Below, in pieces: positions 1 to 7,614 of a DNA stretch of 20,720 nucleotides. This DNA is from an uncultured Acetatifactor sp. Its GTDB lineage: Bacteria; Bacillota; Clostridia; Lachnospirales; Lachnospiraceae. The translations under genes and the position numbers were made by a program. The number at the start of each line of letters is the position of its first letter. Position 1 is the first letter of the stretch. Under the pieces are notes generated by a model. The model worked only from the letters and a program-made list of their open reading frames with translations, did no database searches and had not been told where the DNA came from. Location: positions 176,015-196,734 of the forward strand of contig CAJTPN010000001.1 in assembly GCA_910578185.1 (NCBI GenBank). The letters run 5' to 3'.

Positions 1-716
1 CCATTATCGGCGGAGCCGACGGACCTACTTCCATCTTTTTGGCAAGCAAGCTGGGACAGACGGCAATTTTGGGTCCGATCGCGGTGGCAGCATACTCCTA
101 TATGTCGCTGGTTCCCATTATTCAGCCGCCTATCATGAAACTTATGACCACGGAGAAGGAGAGAAAGATCAAAATGGGACAGCTTCGCCCGGTTTCCAAG
201 CTGGAGAAGATTCTGTTTCCCATCGTGGTTACCATTGTGGTATGCCTGATCCTTCCCACCACGGCGCCTTTGGTAGGTATGCTGATGCTGGGCAACCTGT
301 TCAGAGAGTCCGGTGTTGTGCGTCAGCTGACAGAGACGGCATCCAACGCTATGATGTATATCGTGGTTATTTTGCTTGGAACTTCCGTGGGTGCGACCAC
401 CAGTGCCGAGGCGTTCCTGAACTGGGATACTCTGAAGATCGTTGCGTTGGGATTGATTGCGTTTATGTTTGGCACGGCGGCAGGCGTACTCTTTGGTAAG
501 ATCATGTGCAAGGCGACCCATGGCAAGATCAATCCTCTGATCGGTTCTGCAGGCGTATCCGCAGTGCCCATGGCAGCCAGAGTATCACAGAAGGTAGGCG
601 CGGAGGCAGATCCCACCAACTTCCTGTTGATGCATGCTATGGGACCTAATGTGGCGGGTGTTATTGGAACTGCTGTTGCGGCGGGCACCTTCATGGCGAT
701 CTTCGGCGTATTTTGA
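1..716 (+). CDS. oadB: Na+-translocating decarboxylase beta subunit, 5' truncated
   Basis: This is the membrane subunit of a biotin-dependent sodium pump (OadB/GcdB/MmdB family). It decarboxylates carboxybiotin and couples this to Na+ export across the cytoplasmic membrane. The window cuts the gene: the reading frame is open from base 3 and starts mid-protein with the family signature GGADGPTSIFLASKLGQT. An apparent TTG start at 39 lies inside that signature and is not real. The visible 237 or so residues are mostly hydrophobic helices. They include the second conserved signature NPLIGSAGVSAVPMAAR, in the region of the Na+ and proton site known from Klebsiella OadB. The C-terminus ends in a glycine/alanine-rich helix, as usual. 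The carboxyltransferase gene follows 74 bases later. The substrate (oxaloacetate, glutaconyl-CoA or methylmalonyl-CoA) cannot be read from the beta subunit; oxaloacetate is suggested by the next gene. Confidence 0.95.
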   Translation, partial: IIGGADGPTSIFLASKLGQTAILGPIAVAAYSYMSLVPIIQPPIMKLMTTEKERKIKMGQLRPVSKLEKILFPIVVTIVVCLILPTTAPLVGMLMLGNLFRESGVVRQLTETASNAMMYIVVILLGTSVGATTSAEAFLNWDTLKIVALGLIAFMFGTAAGVLFGKIMCKATHGKINPLIGSAGVSAVPMAARVSQKVGAEADPTNFLLMHAMGPNVAGVIGTAVAAGTFMAIFGVF

Positions 717-734
717 TAATGAGTATAGATTGGC

Positions 735-761
735 GGAAGAACGCGGCAACGCCGTTCTTCC
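735..761 (+). other. Intercistronic hairpin between decarboxylase beta and alpha genes
   Basis: A perfect 9-base inverted repeat, GGAAGAACG at 735-743 and CGTTCTTCC at 753-761, encloses a 9-base loop. No T-run follows, so it does not look like a full terminator. The downstream gene has its own ribosome binding site (GGAGG at 776-780). A role in mRNA processing, partial termination or stability between two operon genes is an inference. Confidence 0.6.
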
Positions 762-790
762 TTACATGTAAAAATGGAGGAAATTCGTAA

Positions 791-2218
791 ATGTCAGAAC
801 AAGCAAAGAAACCGATAAAAATTACGGAAACCATATTGCGTGATGCGCATCAGTCTTTGATTGCAACCAGAATGCCAACCGAATTTATGCTTCCCATTGT
901 GGAGAAAATGGATAAGGTAGGCTATCACTCCGTGGAGTGCTGGGGTGGTGCGACTTTTGACGCATCCCTTCGTTTCCTGAAGGAAGATCCATGGGATAGG
1001 CTCCGCAAACTGCGCGACGGCTTTAAAAATACGAAACTGCAGATGCTGTTCCGCGGACAGAATATTTTGGGTTACAGACCATATGCGGATGACGTGGTGG
1101 ACGCATTTGTGCAGAAGTCCATTGCAAACGGTATTGATATTATTCGTATTTTTGACTGTCTCAACGACCTGAGGAATCTGCAGGAGGCAGTAAATGCCAC
1201 CAACAGAATGAAGAAACAGGAAGGTAGAGGACATGCGCAGATTGCGCTTTCTTATACCCTGGGCGATGCATATACGCTGGAATATTGGACCGATATGGCG
1301 AAAAAGATCGAAGAGATGGGAGCAGATTCCATCTGTATCAAGGATATGGCAGGACTGTTGGTTCCTTACAGGGCAGCCGAGCTGATTTCCGCCATGAAGA
1401 GCGCTACCAAGCTTCCCATTCAGCTCCATACACACTATACTTCCGGTGTGGCAAGTATGACATACTTAAAGGCGGTGGAGGCAGGTGTGGATGTGATTGA
1501 CACTGCCATGAGTCCCTTTGCAATGGGAACTTCACAGCCTGCAACAGAAGTTATGGTCGAGACTTTCCGGGATACGCCTTATGATACGGGCTTTGATCAG
1601 AATCTTCTGGCAGAGATCGCCGATTATTTCCGTCCTTACAGGGATGAGTGCTTAAAGAGCGGACTTTTGAACCCGAAGGTGATGGGCGTGGATATTAAGA
1701 CGCTGCTCTATCAGGTACCCGGCGGTATGCTTTCCAATATGGTGAGCCAGTTGAAGGAACAAAATGCGGAAGACAAATACTATGATGTGCTGAAGGAGAT
1801 TCCTCAGGTTCGTAAAGATCTGGGTGAGCCCCCCTTGGTTACGCCTTCTTCACAGATCGTCGGAACCCAGGCTGTATTTAACGTACTGATGGGTGAGAGA
1901 TATAAGATGGCTACCAAGGAGACAAAGGCTGTGCTGCGCGGTGAATATGGCCAGACTGTGAAGCCTATGAATCAGGAAATTATTGATAAGGTTATACCCG
2001 GAGAAACCAGGATTACCTGCCGTTACGCTGATATGCTTGATAACGAGATGAGTAAGCTTGAGTCCGAGATGAGCGAGTGGAAACAGCAGGATGAGGATGT
2101 TTTGAGCTATGCTTTGTTCCCTCAGGTTGCCACGGACTTTTTCAAGTATCGCCAGGCACAGCAGGACAAGGTGGATATGACCCAGGCAGACACGAAAAAC
2201 GGAGCATACCCGGTTTAA
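791..2218 (+). CDS. oadA: Oxaloacetate decarboxylase alpha subunit (carboxyltransferase), without biotin domain
   Basis: This cytoplasmic subunit transfers the carboxyl group of oxaloacetate (or a related 2-oxo acid) to biotin, the first step of the Na+ pump. The protein has 475 residues. The HMGL-like TIM barrel occupies about residues 10-280. It shows LRDAHQS (metal ligand Asp18), FRGQNILGYR at 88-97, the catalytic-lysine motif CIKDMAG (Lys184) and the metal histidines in LHTHYTSG (His213, His215). A conserved carboxylase domain follows at about 290-460. Klebsiella OadA is roughly 600 residues and ends in a biotinyl domain with a MKM motif. That domain is absent here, so the biotin carrier must be a separate protein, probably encoded upstream of the window. 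The start is supported by GGAGG 10 bases upstream. Pyruvate carboxylase subunit B is a near relative, but the adjacent beta subunit favours the decarboxylase. Confidence 0.92.
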   Translation: MSEQAKKPIKITETILRDAHQSLIATRMPTEFMLPIVEKMDKVGYHSVECWGGATFDASLRFLKEDPWDRLRKLRDGFKNTKLQMLFRGQNILGYRPYADDVVDAFVQKSIANGIDIIRIFDCLNDLRNLQEAVNATNRMKKQEGRGHAQIALSYTLGDAYTLEYWTDMAKKIEEMGADSICIKDMAGLLVPYRAAELISAMKSATKLPIQLHTHYTSGVASMTYLKAVEAGVDVIDTAMSPFAMGTSQPATEVMVETFRDTPYDTGFDQNLLAEIADYFRPYRDECLKSGLLNPKVMGVDIKTLLYQVPGGMLSNMVSQLKEQNAEDKYYDVLKEIPQVRKDLGEPPLVTPSSQIVGTQAVFNVLMGERYKMATKETKAVLRGEYGQTVKPMNQEIIDKVIPGETRITCRYADMLDNEMSKLESEMSEWKQQDEDVLSYALFPQVATDFFKYRQAQQDKVDMTQADTKNGAYPV

Positions 2219-2264
2219 TGAGGTTTGTCAGGGTAGGGTGAGCGATTTTGCGCGGCCTTATTCT

Positions 2265-2301
2265 CAGCACGGACTGTACACTTGTTGCGCAGTCCGTGTT
2301 G
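2265..2301 (+). terminator. Hairpin terminator after oadA
   Basis: Bases 2265-2276 (CAGCACGGACTG) pair with 2290-2301 (CAGTCCGTGTTG) through 12 pairs including one G-T, with a 13-base loop. The tail is TTCC rather than a long T-run, so it is an imperfect intrinsic terminator. Its place between the pump operon and the next gene supports the call. Confidence 0.55.
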
Positions 2302-2335
2302 TTCCATATCAGTATGTGTCACGGGAGGATGGCTT

Positions 2336-3655
2336 TTGAGCAGAGTGGTGATTGTGGGCGGCGGTGCTGCGGGTATGATGGCTGCCGTGGCGGCGGCGAG
2401 TGCCGGCAACAGCGTATGTCTGGTGGAAAAGAATGAAAAATTAGGGAAAAAGCTGTTTCTGACGGGAAAAGGCCGATGCAATGTAACCAATGCCGGGGAT
2501 ATGGAGACTCTTTTTGCCAATGTCCCCACGAACCCCAAATTTTTATACAGTGCTTTTTATGGTTTTGATAATCAGGCAGTTATGCGTTTCCTGGAACAGG
2601 CCGGATGTCCTCTGAAGACGGAGCGGGGCGGAAGAGTATTTCCCGTGTCGGATCACTCCTCAGATATTATAGCTGCCTTTGAACGGGAATTGAGAAAACT
2701 CGGTGTGGAGATTCTTCTGAATACGGAAGTAATAGGACTTATGCTGGACGATACTGAGGATGCGGAAGGCGGGAAGTCAGGAGCTGCCTTGGACGTGCAG
2801 GGCATAATAGCAGAAGGAGAATACCGTGTGAAAGGTGTCAGGCTGTCCGGCGGGAGGATACTTTCTGGGGATCGCTGTATAATCTGTACGGGAGGGCTTT
2901 CCTATCCCTCCACCGGCTCCACAGGGGACGGTTATCGCTTTGCACAGGATACAGGGCATCGGTTGACGGAATGCGTACCTTCGCTGGTTCCCTTTGAGGT
3001 GGCGGAGGACTGGTGCGGCAGCCTTATGGGATTGGCGCTCAAAAATGTCTCAGTGCGGCTTCTTTGTGACGGAAGAGAGTTATACCAGGGATTTGGGGAA
3101 ATGTTGTTCACGCATTTTGGAGTCAGTGGCCCCTTGATTTTATCAGCCAGCAGTTTTTACGGGCGAACGAAAAATAAGAAAAGAGCTAAGAACCAGGCTC
3201 CGGACGGTAAAAACATGCTTTATATAGATTTAAAGCCGGCTCTTGATATGGAACAGCTTGACAGGCGTCTCGTGCGAGATTTGGAAGAAAATAAGAACAA
3301 ACAATTTAAGAACGCTCTGGGGAAATTATTTCCTGCAAAGTTGATTCCTGTGATGATACGATTATCGGGAATTCATCCTGATAAAAAGGTAAACGAGATA
3401 ACCAGGGAGGAACGCAGAGATTTTGTGGAATTGATCAAGGCATTACCGCTTACTGTGACAGGCTTGCGGGGGTTTCAGGAGGCGGTGATTACCAGGGGCG
3501 GTATTGATGTCCGGGATGTAAATCCTTCTACTATGGAATCCAGGAAGGTAAAAGGGTTGTATTTTGCAGGTGAAGTATTGGACCTGGATGCGCTGACAGG
3601 AGGCTTTAATCTGCAGATCGCATGGTCTACGGGATATTTGGCCGGCAGAGGATGA
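2336..3655 (+). CDS. HI0933-family (BaiN/YhiN-like) FAD-dependent oxidoreductase
   Basis: This is a soluble flavoprotein of the HI0933 family (often annotated as NAD(P)/FAD-dependent or aminoacetone-oxidase-like). Its physiological substrate is not established. The N-terminal dinucleotide-binding motif is VVIVGGGAAGMMAA at residues 4-17, followed by the family motif LTGKGRCNVTN at about 42-52. Another block, GGLSYPSTGSTGDGY, lies at about 186-200. The C-terminal FAD-binding block GLYFAGEVLDLDALTGGFNL is typical. I chose the TTG at 2336 because GGGAGG at 2323-2328 sits 7 bases upstream and the GxGxxG fold starts immediately after. An upstream TTG at 2282 would add 18 residues without a ribosome binding site and would overlap the preceding hairpin. 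The product has 439 residues, a normal family length. It probably forms one unit with cmk, which starts 47 bases later. Confidence 0.88.
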   Translation: MSRVVIVGGGAAGMMAAVAAASAGNSVCLVEKNEKLGKKLFLTGKGRCNVTNAGDMETLFANVPTNPKFLYSAFYGFDNQAVMRFLEQAGCPLKTERGGRVFPVSDHSSDIIAAFERELRKLGVEILLNTEVIGLMLDDTEDAEGGKSGAALDVQGIIAEGEYRVKGVRLSGGRILSGDRCIICTGGLSYPSTGSTGDGYRFAQDTGHRLTECVPSLVPFEVAEDWCGSLMGLALKNVSVRLLCDGRELYQGFGEMLFTHFGVSGPLILSASSFYGRTKNKKRAKNQAPDGKNMLYIDLKPALDMEQLDRRLVRDLEENKNKQFKNALGKLFPAKLIPVMIRLSGIHPDKKVNEITREERRDFVELIKALPLTVTGLRGFQEAVITRGGIDVRDVNPSTMESRKVKGLYFAGEVLDLDALTGGFNLQIAWSTGYLAGRG

Positions 3656-3702
3656 CGGTGTGTCTAACAAATGTCGGAAGATAATATCGGGAGGATTGGT
3701 AA

Positions 3703-4368
3703 ATGGGCTATAACATAGCGGTTGACGGGCCTGCGGGAGCGGGCAAAAGTACGATTGCCAGAGCAGTGGCAAAAAAAAAGGGATTGATCTATGTGGATAC
3801 GGGAGCCATGTACCGTGCTATGGCATTGTATATGCTGCGTGAGCAGATACCTCTTGACAATATGGAAAGAATTGTGGAGAAGTGTGAGCAGGCAAGTATC
3901 ACAATTCGATATGAGAACGGCGAACAGGTGGTGCTTTTGAACGGAGAAAACGTGAATCCCTTTCTTAGGACGGAAGAAGTCGGAAATGCGGCATCTGTCA
4001 TCAGTCCCATTCCGCAGGTGCGCGAAAAGCTGCGGAAACTTCAAAAGGAGCTTGCGGCAATGAGCGATTGCATCATGGACGGGCGGGATATAGGTACCTG
4101 TGTGCTGCCGAACGCGCAGCTTAAGATTTATTTGACTGCCAGCAGTCAGGTGCGGGCACAAAGAAGATATGACGAGCTTGCCGCCAAGGGCCAAGAGGGA
4201 GAGTTGAACAAGATTCTGCAGGATATTGAAGAACGGGATTACCGGGATATTCACAGAGAGGAATCGCCCTTGAAGCAGGCGGAGGATGCGGTTTTGGTGG
4301 ATACTTCAGATATGACGGTGGATCAGGTGATCGAGGTTATCTCCGGTTTATGCCAACATGACAGATAG
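3703..4368 (+). CDS. cmk: Cytidylate kinase
   Basis: It phosphorylates CMP and dCMP with ATP in the cytoplasm, recycling pyrimidine nucleotides. The 221-residue protein has the P-loop GPAGAGKS at 9-16, the nucleotide-monophosphate site VDTGAMYRA at about 31-39, the conserved DGRDIGTCVLP block and an arginine-rich lid (RAQRRYDEL). Length and motifs match bacterial Cmk. GGGAGG at 3689-3694 lies 8 bases before the ATG. The order flavoprotein, cmk, ispH, S1 is a familiar housekeeping arrangement in Clostridia, and the short gaps suggest co-transcription. Confidence 0.96.
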   Translation: MGYNIAVDGPAGAGKSTIARAVAKKKGLIYVDTGAMYRAMALYMLREQIPLDNMERIVEKCEQASITIRYENGEQVVLLNGENVNPFLRTEEVGNAASVISPIPQVREKLRKLQKELAAMSDCIMDGRDIGTCVLPNAQLKIYLTASSQVRAQRRYDELAAKGQEGELNKILQDIEERDYRDIHREESPLKQAEDAVLVDTSDMTVDQVIEVISGLCQHDR

Positions 4369-4548
4369 AAAATTTCCACAACTGAGACAGGTAAGAATAA
4401 ATATATGAAATTGATAAACTTCTTGAAAACGGAATATTTTGTGGAACCGGAAGGCTTCGTTGAGGGAGGAAGCGCCCGGGATTTGAAAGACTCTTTGAAA
4501 CCAAGAAGCTCCTCGGAAGCGGATGGCCCCGTAGCCAGGGAAGAATCT

Positions 4549-5496
4549 ATGAATTTGGGAAATTCCGTGGAAGTAAGGCTTGCGGAATGCGCCGGGTTTT
4601 GTTTTGGTGTAAAACGTGCGGTGGATACCGTGTATGAACAGCTGAAAAACGGGAAAAATATATATACCTATGGCCCCATTGTTCACAATGAGGAAGTAGT
4701 GCAGGACTTGGCGAAGATGGGTGTCGGCGTGCTGGAGACCAAAGAGGAGCTGCTAAGGTTGCCGGGAAATTCACCACAGGAGAATTTCTCGGGACAAGCG
4801 GATGGGGCGGAAAGAGGGCGGCCACAGGCACACCCCGGAAAGCAGCAGGCCAGTATTGTGATCCGTGCGCATGGAGTTCCCAAAGATATCTATGATATTC
4901 TGAAAGAGAAAAGATTGGAGTGTATTGACGCCACCTGTCCGTTTGTTGCCAGGATACAAAAGAAGGTGGAGCAGGAAAGTATAGCTGGAAACCACATTGT
5001 CATTGTGGGTAATGCGGGACATCCGGAAGTGGAGGGCATTGTGGGTTGGTGCAAAGGAACGGTTACGGTTCTGGAAAACACCCTGGAAGCCGAAAACTTC
5101 ATACCTCCACAGGGGAAAAAAATTTGTGTAGTCGCTCAAACGACATTTAACTACAAGAAATTTTATAATATTGTTGAAATTTTAGAAAAAAAAGGTTACA
5201 ATATTAATGTGGCTAATACTATATGTAACGCAACGGAAGAACGCCAGCGTTCCGCAAGGAAGCTTGCGGCCGAGGCGGACGTTATGATCGTAATAGGAGG
5301 AAAGCACAGCTCCAATACCAGAAAGCTCTATGAGATCTGCTGTGAGGAATGTGTGCATACCTATTTTATACAGACACTGGATGACTTGCATTTAGATTTA
5401 CCTAAAGCTGTTCGACTGGTGGGTATTACTGCAGGGGCTTCCACCCCAAATAAATTAATCGAGGAGGTTCAAAATTATGTCAGAATTAACTTTTGA
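4549..5496 (+). CDS. ispH: 4-hydroxy-3-methylbut-2-enyl diphosphate reductase
   Basis: This iron-sulfur enzyme catalyses the last step of the MEP pathway, reducing HMBPP to IPP and DMAPP. Counted from the ATG at 4549 it has 315 residues. The three cluster cysteines are visible: Cys18 in AGFCFGVKRAV, Cys130 in DATCPFV and Cys226 in TICNAT. Substrate-site motifs include VHNEEVV (His46), RAHGV (His108), GHPEVEG, AQTTF and SSNT. Residues about 71-101 are an extra, polar, low-complexity insertion just before RAHGV. The frame is also open back to an ATG at 4405, which would add 48 residues of similar composition. I prefer 4549 because AGGGAAG lies 5 bases upstream, the conserved domain begins right after, and 4405 has only a weak ribosome binding site. 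The start is uncertain; the function is not. The 3' end overlaps the S1 gene by 20 bases. Confidence 0.92.
   Translation: MNLGNSVEVRLAECAGFCFGVKRAVDTVYEQLKNGKNIYTYGPIVHNEEVVQDLAKMGVGVLETKEELLRLPGNSPQENFSGQADGAERGRPQAHPGKQQASIVIRAHGVPKDIYDILKEKRLECIDATCPFVARIQKKVEQESIAGNHIVIVGNAGHPEVEGIVGWCKGTVTVLENTLEAENFIPPQGKKICVVAQTTFNYKKFYNIVEILEKKGYNINVANTICNATEERQRSARKLAAEADVMIVIGGKHSSNTRKLYEICCEECVHTYFIQTLDDLHLDLPKAVRLVGITAGASTPNKLIEEVQNYVRINF
5461..5467 (+). promoter_or_regulatory. Ribosome binding site of the S1 gene inside ispH
   Basis: GAGGAGG at 5461-5467, 9 bases before the ATG at 5477, lies inside the last codons of ispH. This fixes the S1 start and makes translational coupling with ispH likely. 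Confidence 0.8.
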
Positions 5497-6616
5497 ACAA
5501 ATGTTGGAAGATCCAAATTCTATTAAGACAATACATTCAGGAGAGGTAGTCGAAGGTACAGTCATCGATGTCAAGCCGGATGAAATCGTATTGAACATCG
5601 GGTACAAGTCGGATGGTATTCTTGCCAAGAACGAGTATACCAATGATTCCAGTGTTGACCTTGCATCGGTGGTTAAGCCCGGCGATACCATGGAAGTGAA
5701 GGTCTTAAAAGTGAATGATGGCGAAGGACAGGTAGTGTTGACTTACAAGCGTCTGGCAGCTGACAGAGGGAACAAAAGGATCGAAGAGGCGTACAATAAT
5801 AAGGAAGTGCTTAAGGCAACGGTATCACAGGTGCTGGAAGGCGGTTTGAGCGTTATCGTGGAGGAAGTCCGCGTATTTATTCCTGCCAGCCTGGTTTCGG
5901 ATACCTATGAGAAAGACCTGAATAAATATGCAGGACAGGAAATTGAGTTTGTGATCAGCGAGTACAATCCCAAGAGGAGAAGGTATATTGGTGATCGCAG
6001 ACAGCTTATCGCAGCACAGAAAGCGGAAATGCAGAAGGAACTTTTTGCAAGGATTCATGAGGGAGACGTGGTGGAAGGCGTGGTTAAGAACGTCACTGAT
6101 TTTGGTGCGTTTGTCGATTTGGGCGGCGCCGATGGTCTTCTTCATATTTCAGAAATGTCCTGGGGACGTATTGAGCATCCCAAGAAGGTGTTTAAGGTTG
6201 GCGAGAAATTAAAGGTATTGATCAAGGAGATCAACGGAAGCAAGATAGCGCTTTCCTTAAAATTTGAGGATGCTAATCCCTGGAAGGGAGCGGCGGACAA
6301 ATATGCGGTGGGAAGTATCGTAACGGGAAAAGTTGCAAGAATGACGGACTTTGGCGCGTTTGTGGAGTTGGAGCCCGGAATTGACGCACTGCTTCATGTA
6401 TCCCAGATTTCCAAGGAACATGTGGAAAAGCCTTCGGATGTATTAAAGACCGGCGAAGAAGTAACTGCAAAGGTAGTGGATTTTAATGAGAATGACAGAA
6501 AAATCTCTTTGAGCGTGAAAGCGATGGCTGTGCCGGAAGCAGAGGCAGATGAGGATGAAGTTTCTGTGGATATTGATGCGGTGATCACAGCCCAGGCTGA
6601 GGAGGATGCTCAGTAA
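5477..6616 (+). CDS. rpsA: S1 RNA-binding domain protein (ribosomal protein S1 homologue)
   Basis: This RNA-binding protein has 379 residues and four S1 (OB-fold) repeats, at roughly 21-92, 108-175, 193-262 and 278-347. Repeats 3 and 4 carry the best signatures (VTDFGAFVDL, GLLHISEMSW; MTDFGAFVEL, ALLHVSQISK). The acidic C-terminal tail is probably disordered. It is shorter than the six-repeat S1 of Escherichia coli, as is usual in Firmicutes, where the protein may aid translation or mRNA handling rather than be a stoichiometric ribosomal component. It overlaps ispH by 20 bases in another frame. In a number of Clostridia IspH and S1 are one fused polypeptide; here they are two overlapping genes. 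Confidence 0.93.
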   Translation: MSELTFEQMLEDPNSIKTIHSGEVVEGTVIDVKPDEIVLNIGYKSDGILAKNEYTNDSSVDLASVVKPGDTMEVKVLKVNDGEGQVVLTYKRLAADRGNKRIEEAYNNKEVLKATVSQVLEGGLSVIVEEVRVFIPASLVSDTYEKDLNKYAGQEIEFVISEYNPKRRRYIGDRRQLIAAQKAEMQKELFARIHEGDVVEGVVKNVTDFGAFVDLGGADGLLHISEMSWGRIEHPKKVFKVGEKLKVLIKEINGSKIALSLKFEDANPWKGAADKYAVGSIVTGKVARMTDFGAFVELEPGIDALLHVSQISKEHVEKPSDVLKTGEEVTAKVVDFNENDRKISLSVKAMAVPEAEADEDEVSVDIDAVITAQAEEDAQ

Positions 6617-6638
6617 TAAAAACAGGATGGTAACTGCT

Positions 6639-7415
6639 ATGGCATATGATTATGAGTACTTTAAAAAGGAAGTCCTGTCATTGACAGGAATTGATTTAAG
6701 CTGCTATAAAGAAAAGCAGATGAAGCGCCGTATTGATACTCTGATTAGCAAGCACAAGATAGAGGGGTATGATAAGTACGTATCCGGATTGAAGAAGGAA
6801 CCATCCCTGTTTGATGAATTTGTCAACTATATTACCATTAATGTTTCCGAGTTTTACAGGAATCCTGAACAGTGGAAGTTAATGGACGAGCAGATTATTC
6901 CGGAGTTGATTCGCAGATTTGGAAAAAGTTTAAAGATATGGAGCGCCGCCTGTTCTACAGGCGATGAACCATATTCTCTGGTAATGGCATTTTCAAAGCA
7001 TTTGCCCATGGGAAATATCAGAATACACGCTACGGATTTGGATAAACAGGTTATTGAGAAGGCAAAGGCCGGGCTGTACTCCGAAAAGAGTATAGCGGCT
7101 GTGCCGGAGGAATTCAAGAAGAAGTTTTTTACCAAAGTAGGGCCTTCCTATAAGATTGCGGATGAAATTAAAGGAAGGGTTGACTTTAAAGAACATAATC
7201 TTTTGAAAGATACTTATCCAACAGAATGTCATTTGATAGTCTGTCGTAATGTGCTGATTTATTTCACTGAAGAGGCAAAAGACGAGGTTTTCAAAAAGTA
7301 TTACAGATCCTTGACAAGCGGTGGAGTGCTTTTTATCGGCAGTACAGAACAAATCATCAATTATAAAGAAATCGGCTATGAGAGGAAGAATTCGTTCTTT
7401 TATCAGAAACCATAA
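6639..7415 (+). CDS. cheR: CheR-type protein-glutamate O-methyltransferase
   Basis: The protein resembles the chemotaxis methyltransferase that uses S-adenosylmethionine to methylate glutamates of chemoreceptors. In 258 residues it has the N-terminal CheR helical domain (about 3-75, with GIDLSCYKEKQMKRRID). The SAM-binding core follows: SAACSTGDEPYSLVMA at about 102-117, HATDLDKQVIEKA, CRNVLIYF at 202-209 and GVLFIGSTEQI. The domain is complete, with no fused TPR or receiver. I chose ATG 6639 because AGGATGG lies about 8 bases upstream and family proteins begin at this point. The ATG at 6606 abuts GAGGAGG with no spacing and would overlap the S1 gene. No other chemotaxis gene is in the window, so the substrate is unknown. 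A terminator follows immediately. Confidence 0.9.
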   Translation: MAYDYEYFKKEVLSLTGIDLSCYKEKQMKRRIDTLISKHKIEGYDKYVSGLKKEPSLFDEFVNYITINVSEFYRNPEQWKLMDEQIIPELIRRFGKSLKIWSAACSTGDEPYSLVMAFSKHLPMGNIRIHATDLDKQVIEKAKAGLYSEKSIAAVPEEFKKKFFTKVGPSYKIADEIKGRVDFKEHNLLKDTYPTECHLIVCRNVLIYFTEEAKDEVFKKYYRSLTSGGVLFIGSTEQIINYKEIGYERKNSFFYQKP

Positions 7416-7427
7416 GGAACATAAGAA

Positions 7428-7480
7428 AGGGCTGTTGCAAAATGGAGTGAGATCTGTGGAGCAACAGCTTTCTCTTTTTT
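7428..7480 (+). terminator. Rho-independent terminator after cheR
   Basis: GCTGTTGC at 7431-7438 pairs with GCAACAGC at 7461-7468 (8 perfect pairs, extendable outward by weak pairs), with a 22-base loop. TTTCTCTTTTTT follows at 7469-7480. It closes the unit that runs from the flavoprotein gene to cheR. Confidence 0.85.
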
Positions 7481-7614
7481 GTACACGCTTTCTTAGGAAG
7501 GTGTAATGGGCTGAAGTTACATAATGCGCTATCCATATGTTTTTACTGGGGTACAGGCAGAGAGTGTTGTATTTGGTGTCAGGAATAAACGCAGGTTTTG
7601 AAAGGAGGTAACAG

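Noticed and set aside
39..716. A TTG start at 39 for a complete 225-residue protein
   Set aside because: The frame is open upstream to base 3 and encodes the conserved GGADGPTS motif there; the gene is cut by the window edge.
2282..2335. An upstream TTG start for the HI0933-family flavoprotein
   Set aside because: It would lie in the hairpin after oadA, has no ribosome binding site and adds 18 non-conserved residues; TTG 2336 has GGGAGG at the right spacing.
6606..6638. ATG 6606 as the cheR start, overlapping the S1 gene by 11 bases
   Set aside because: The ribosome binding site touches the ATG with no spacing, and CheR homology begins at residue 12 of this frame.
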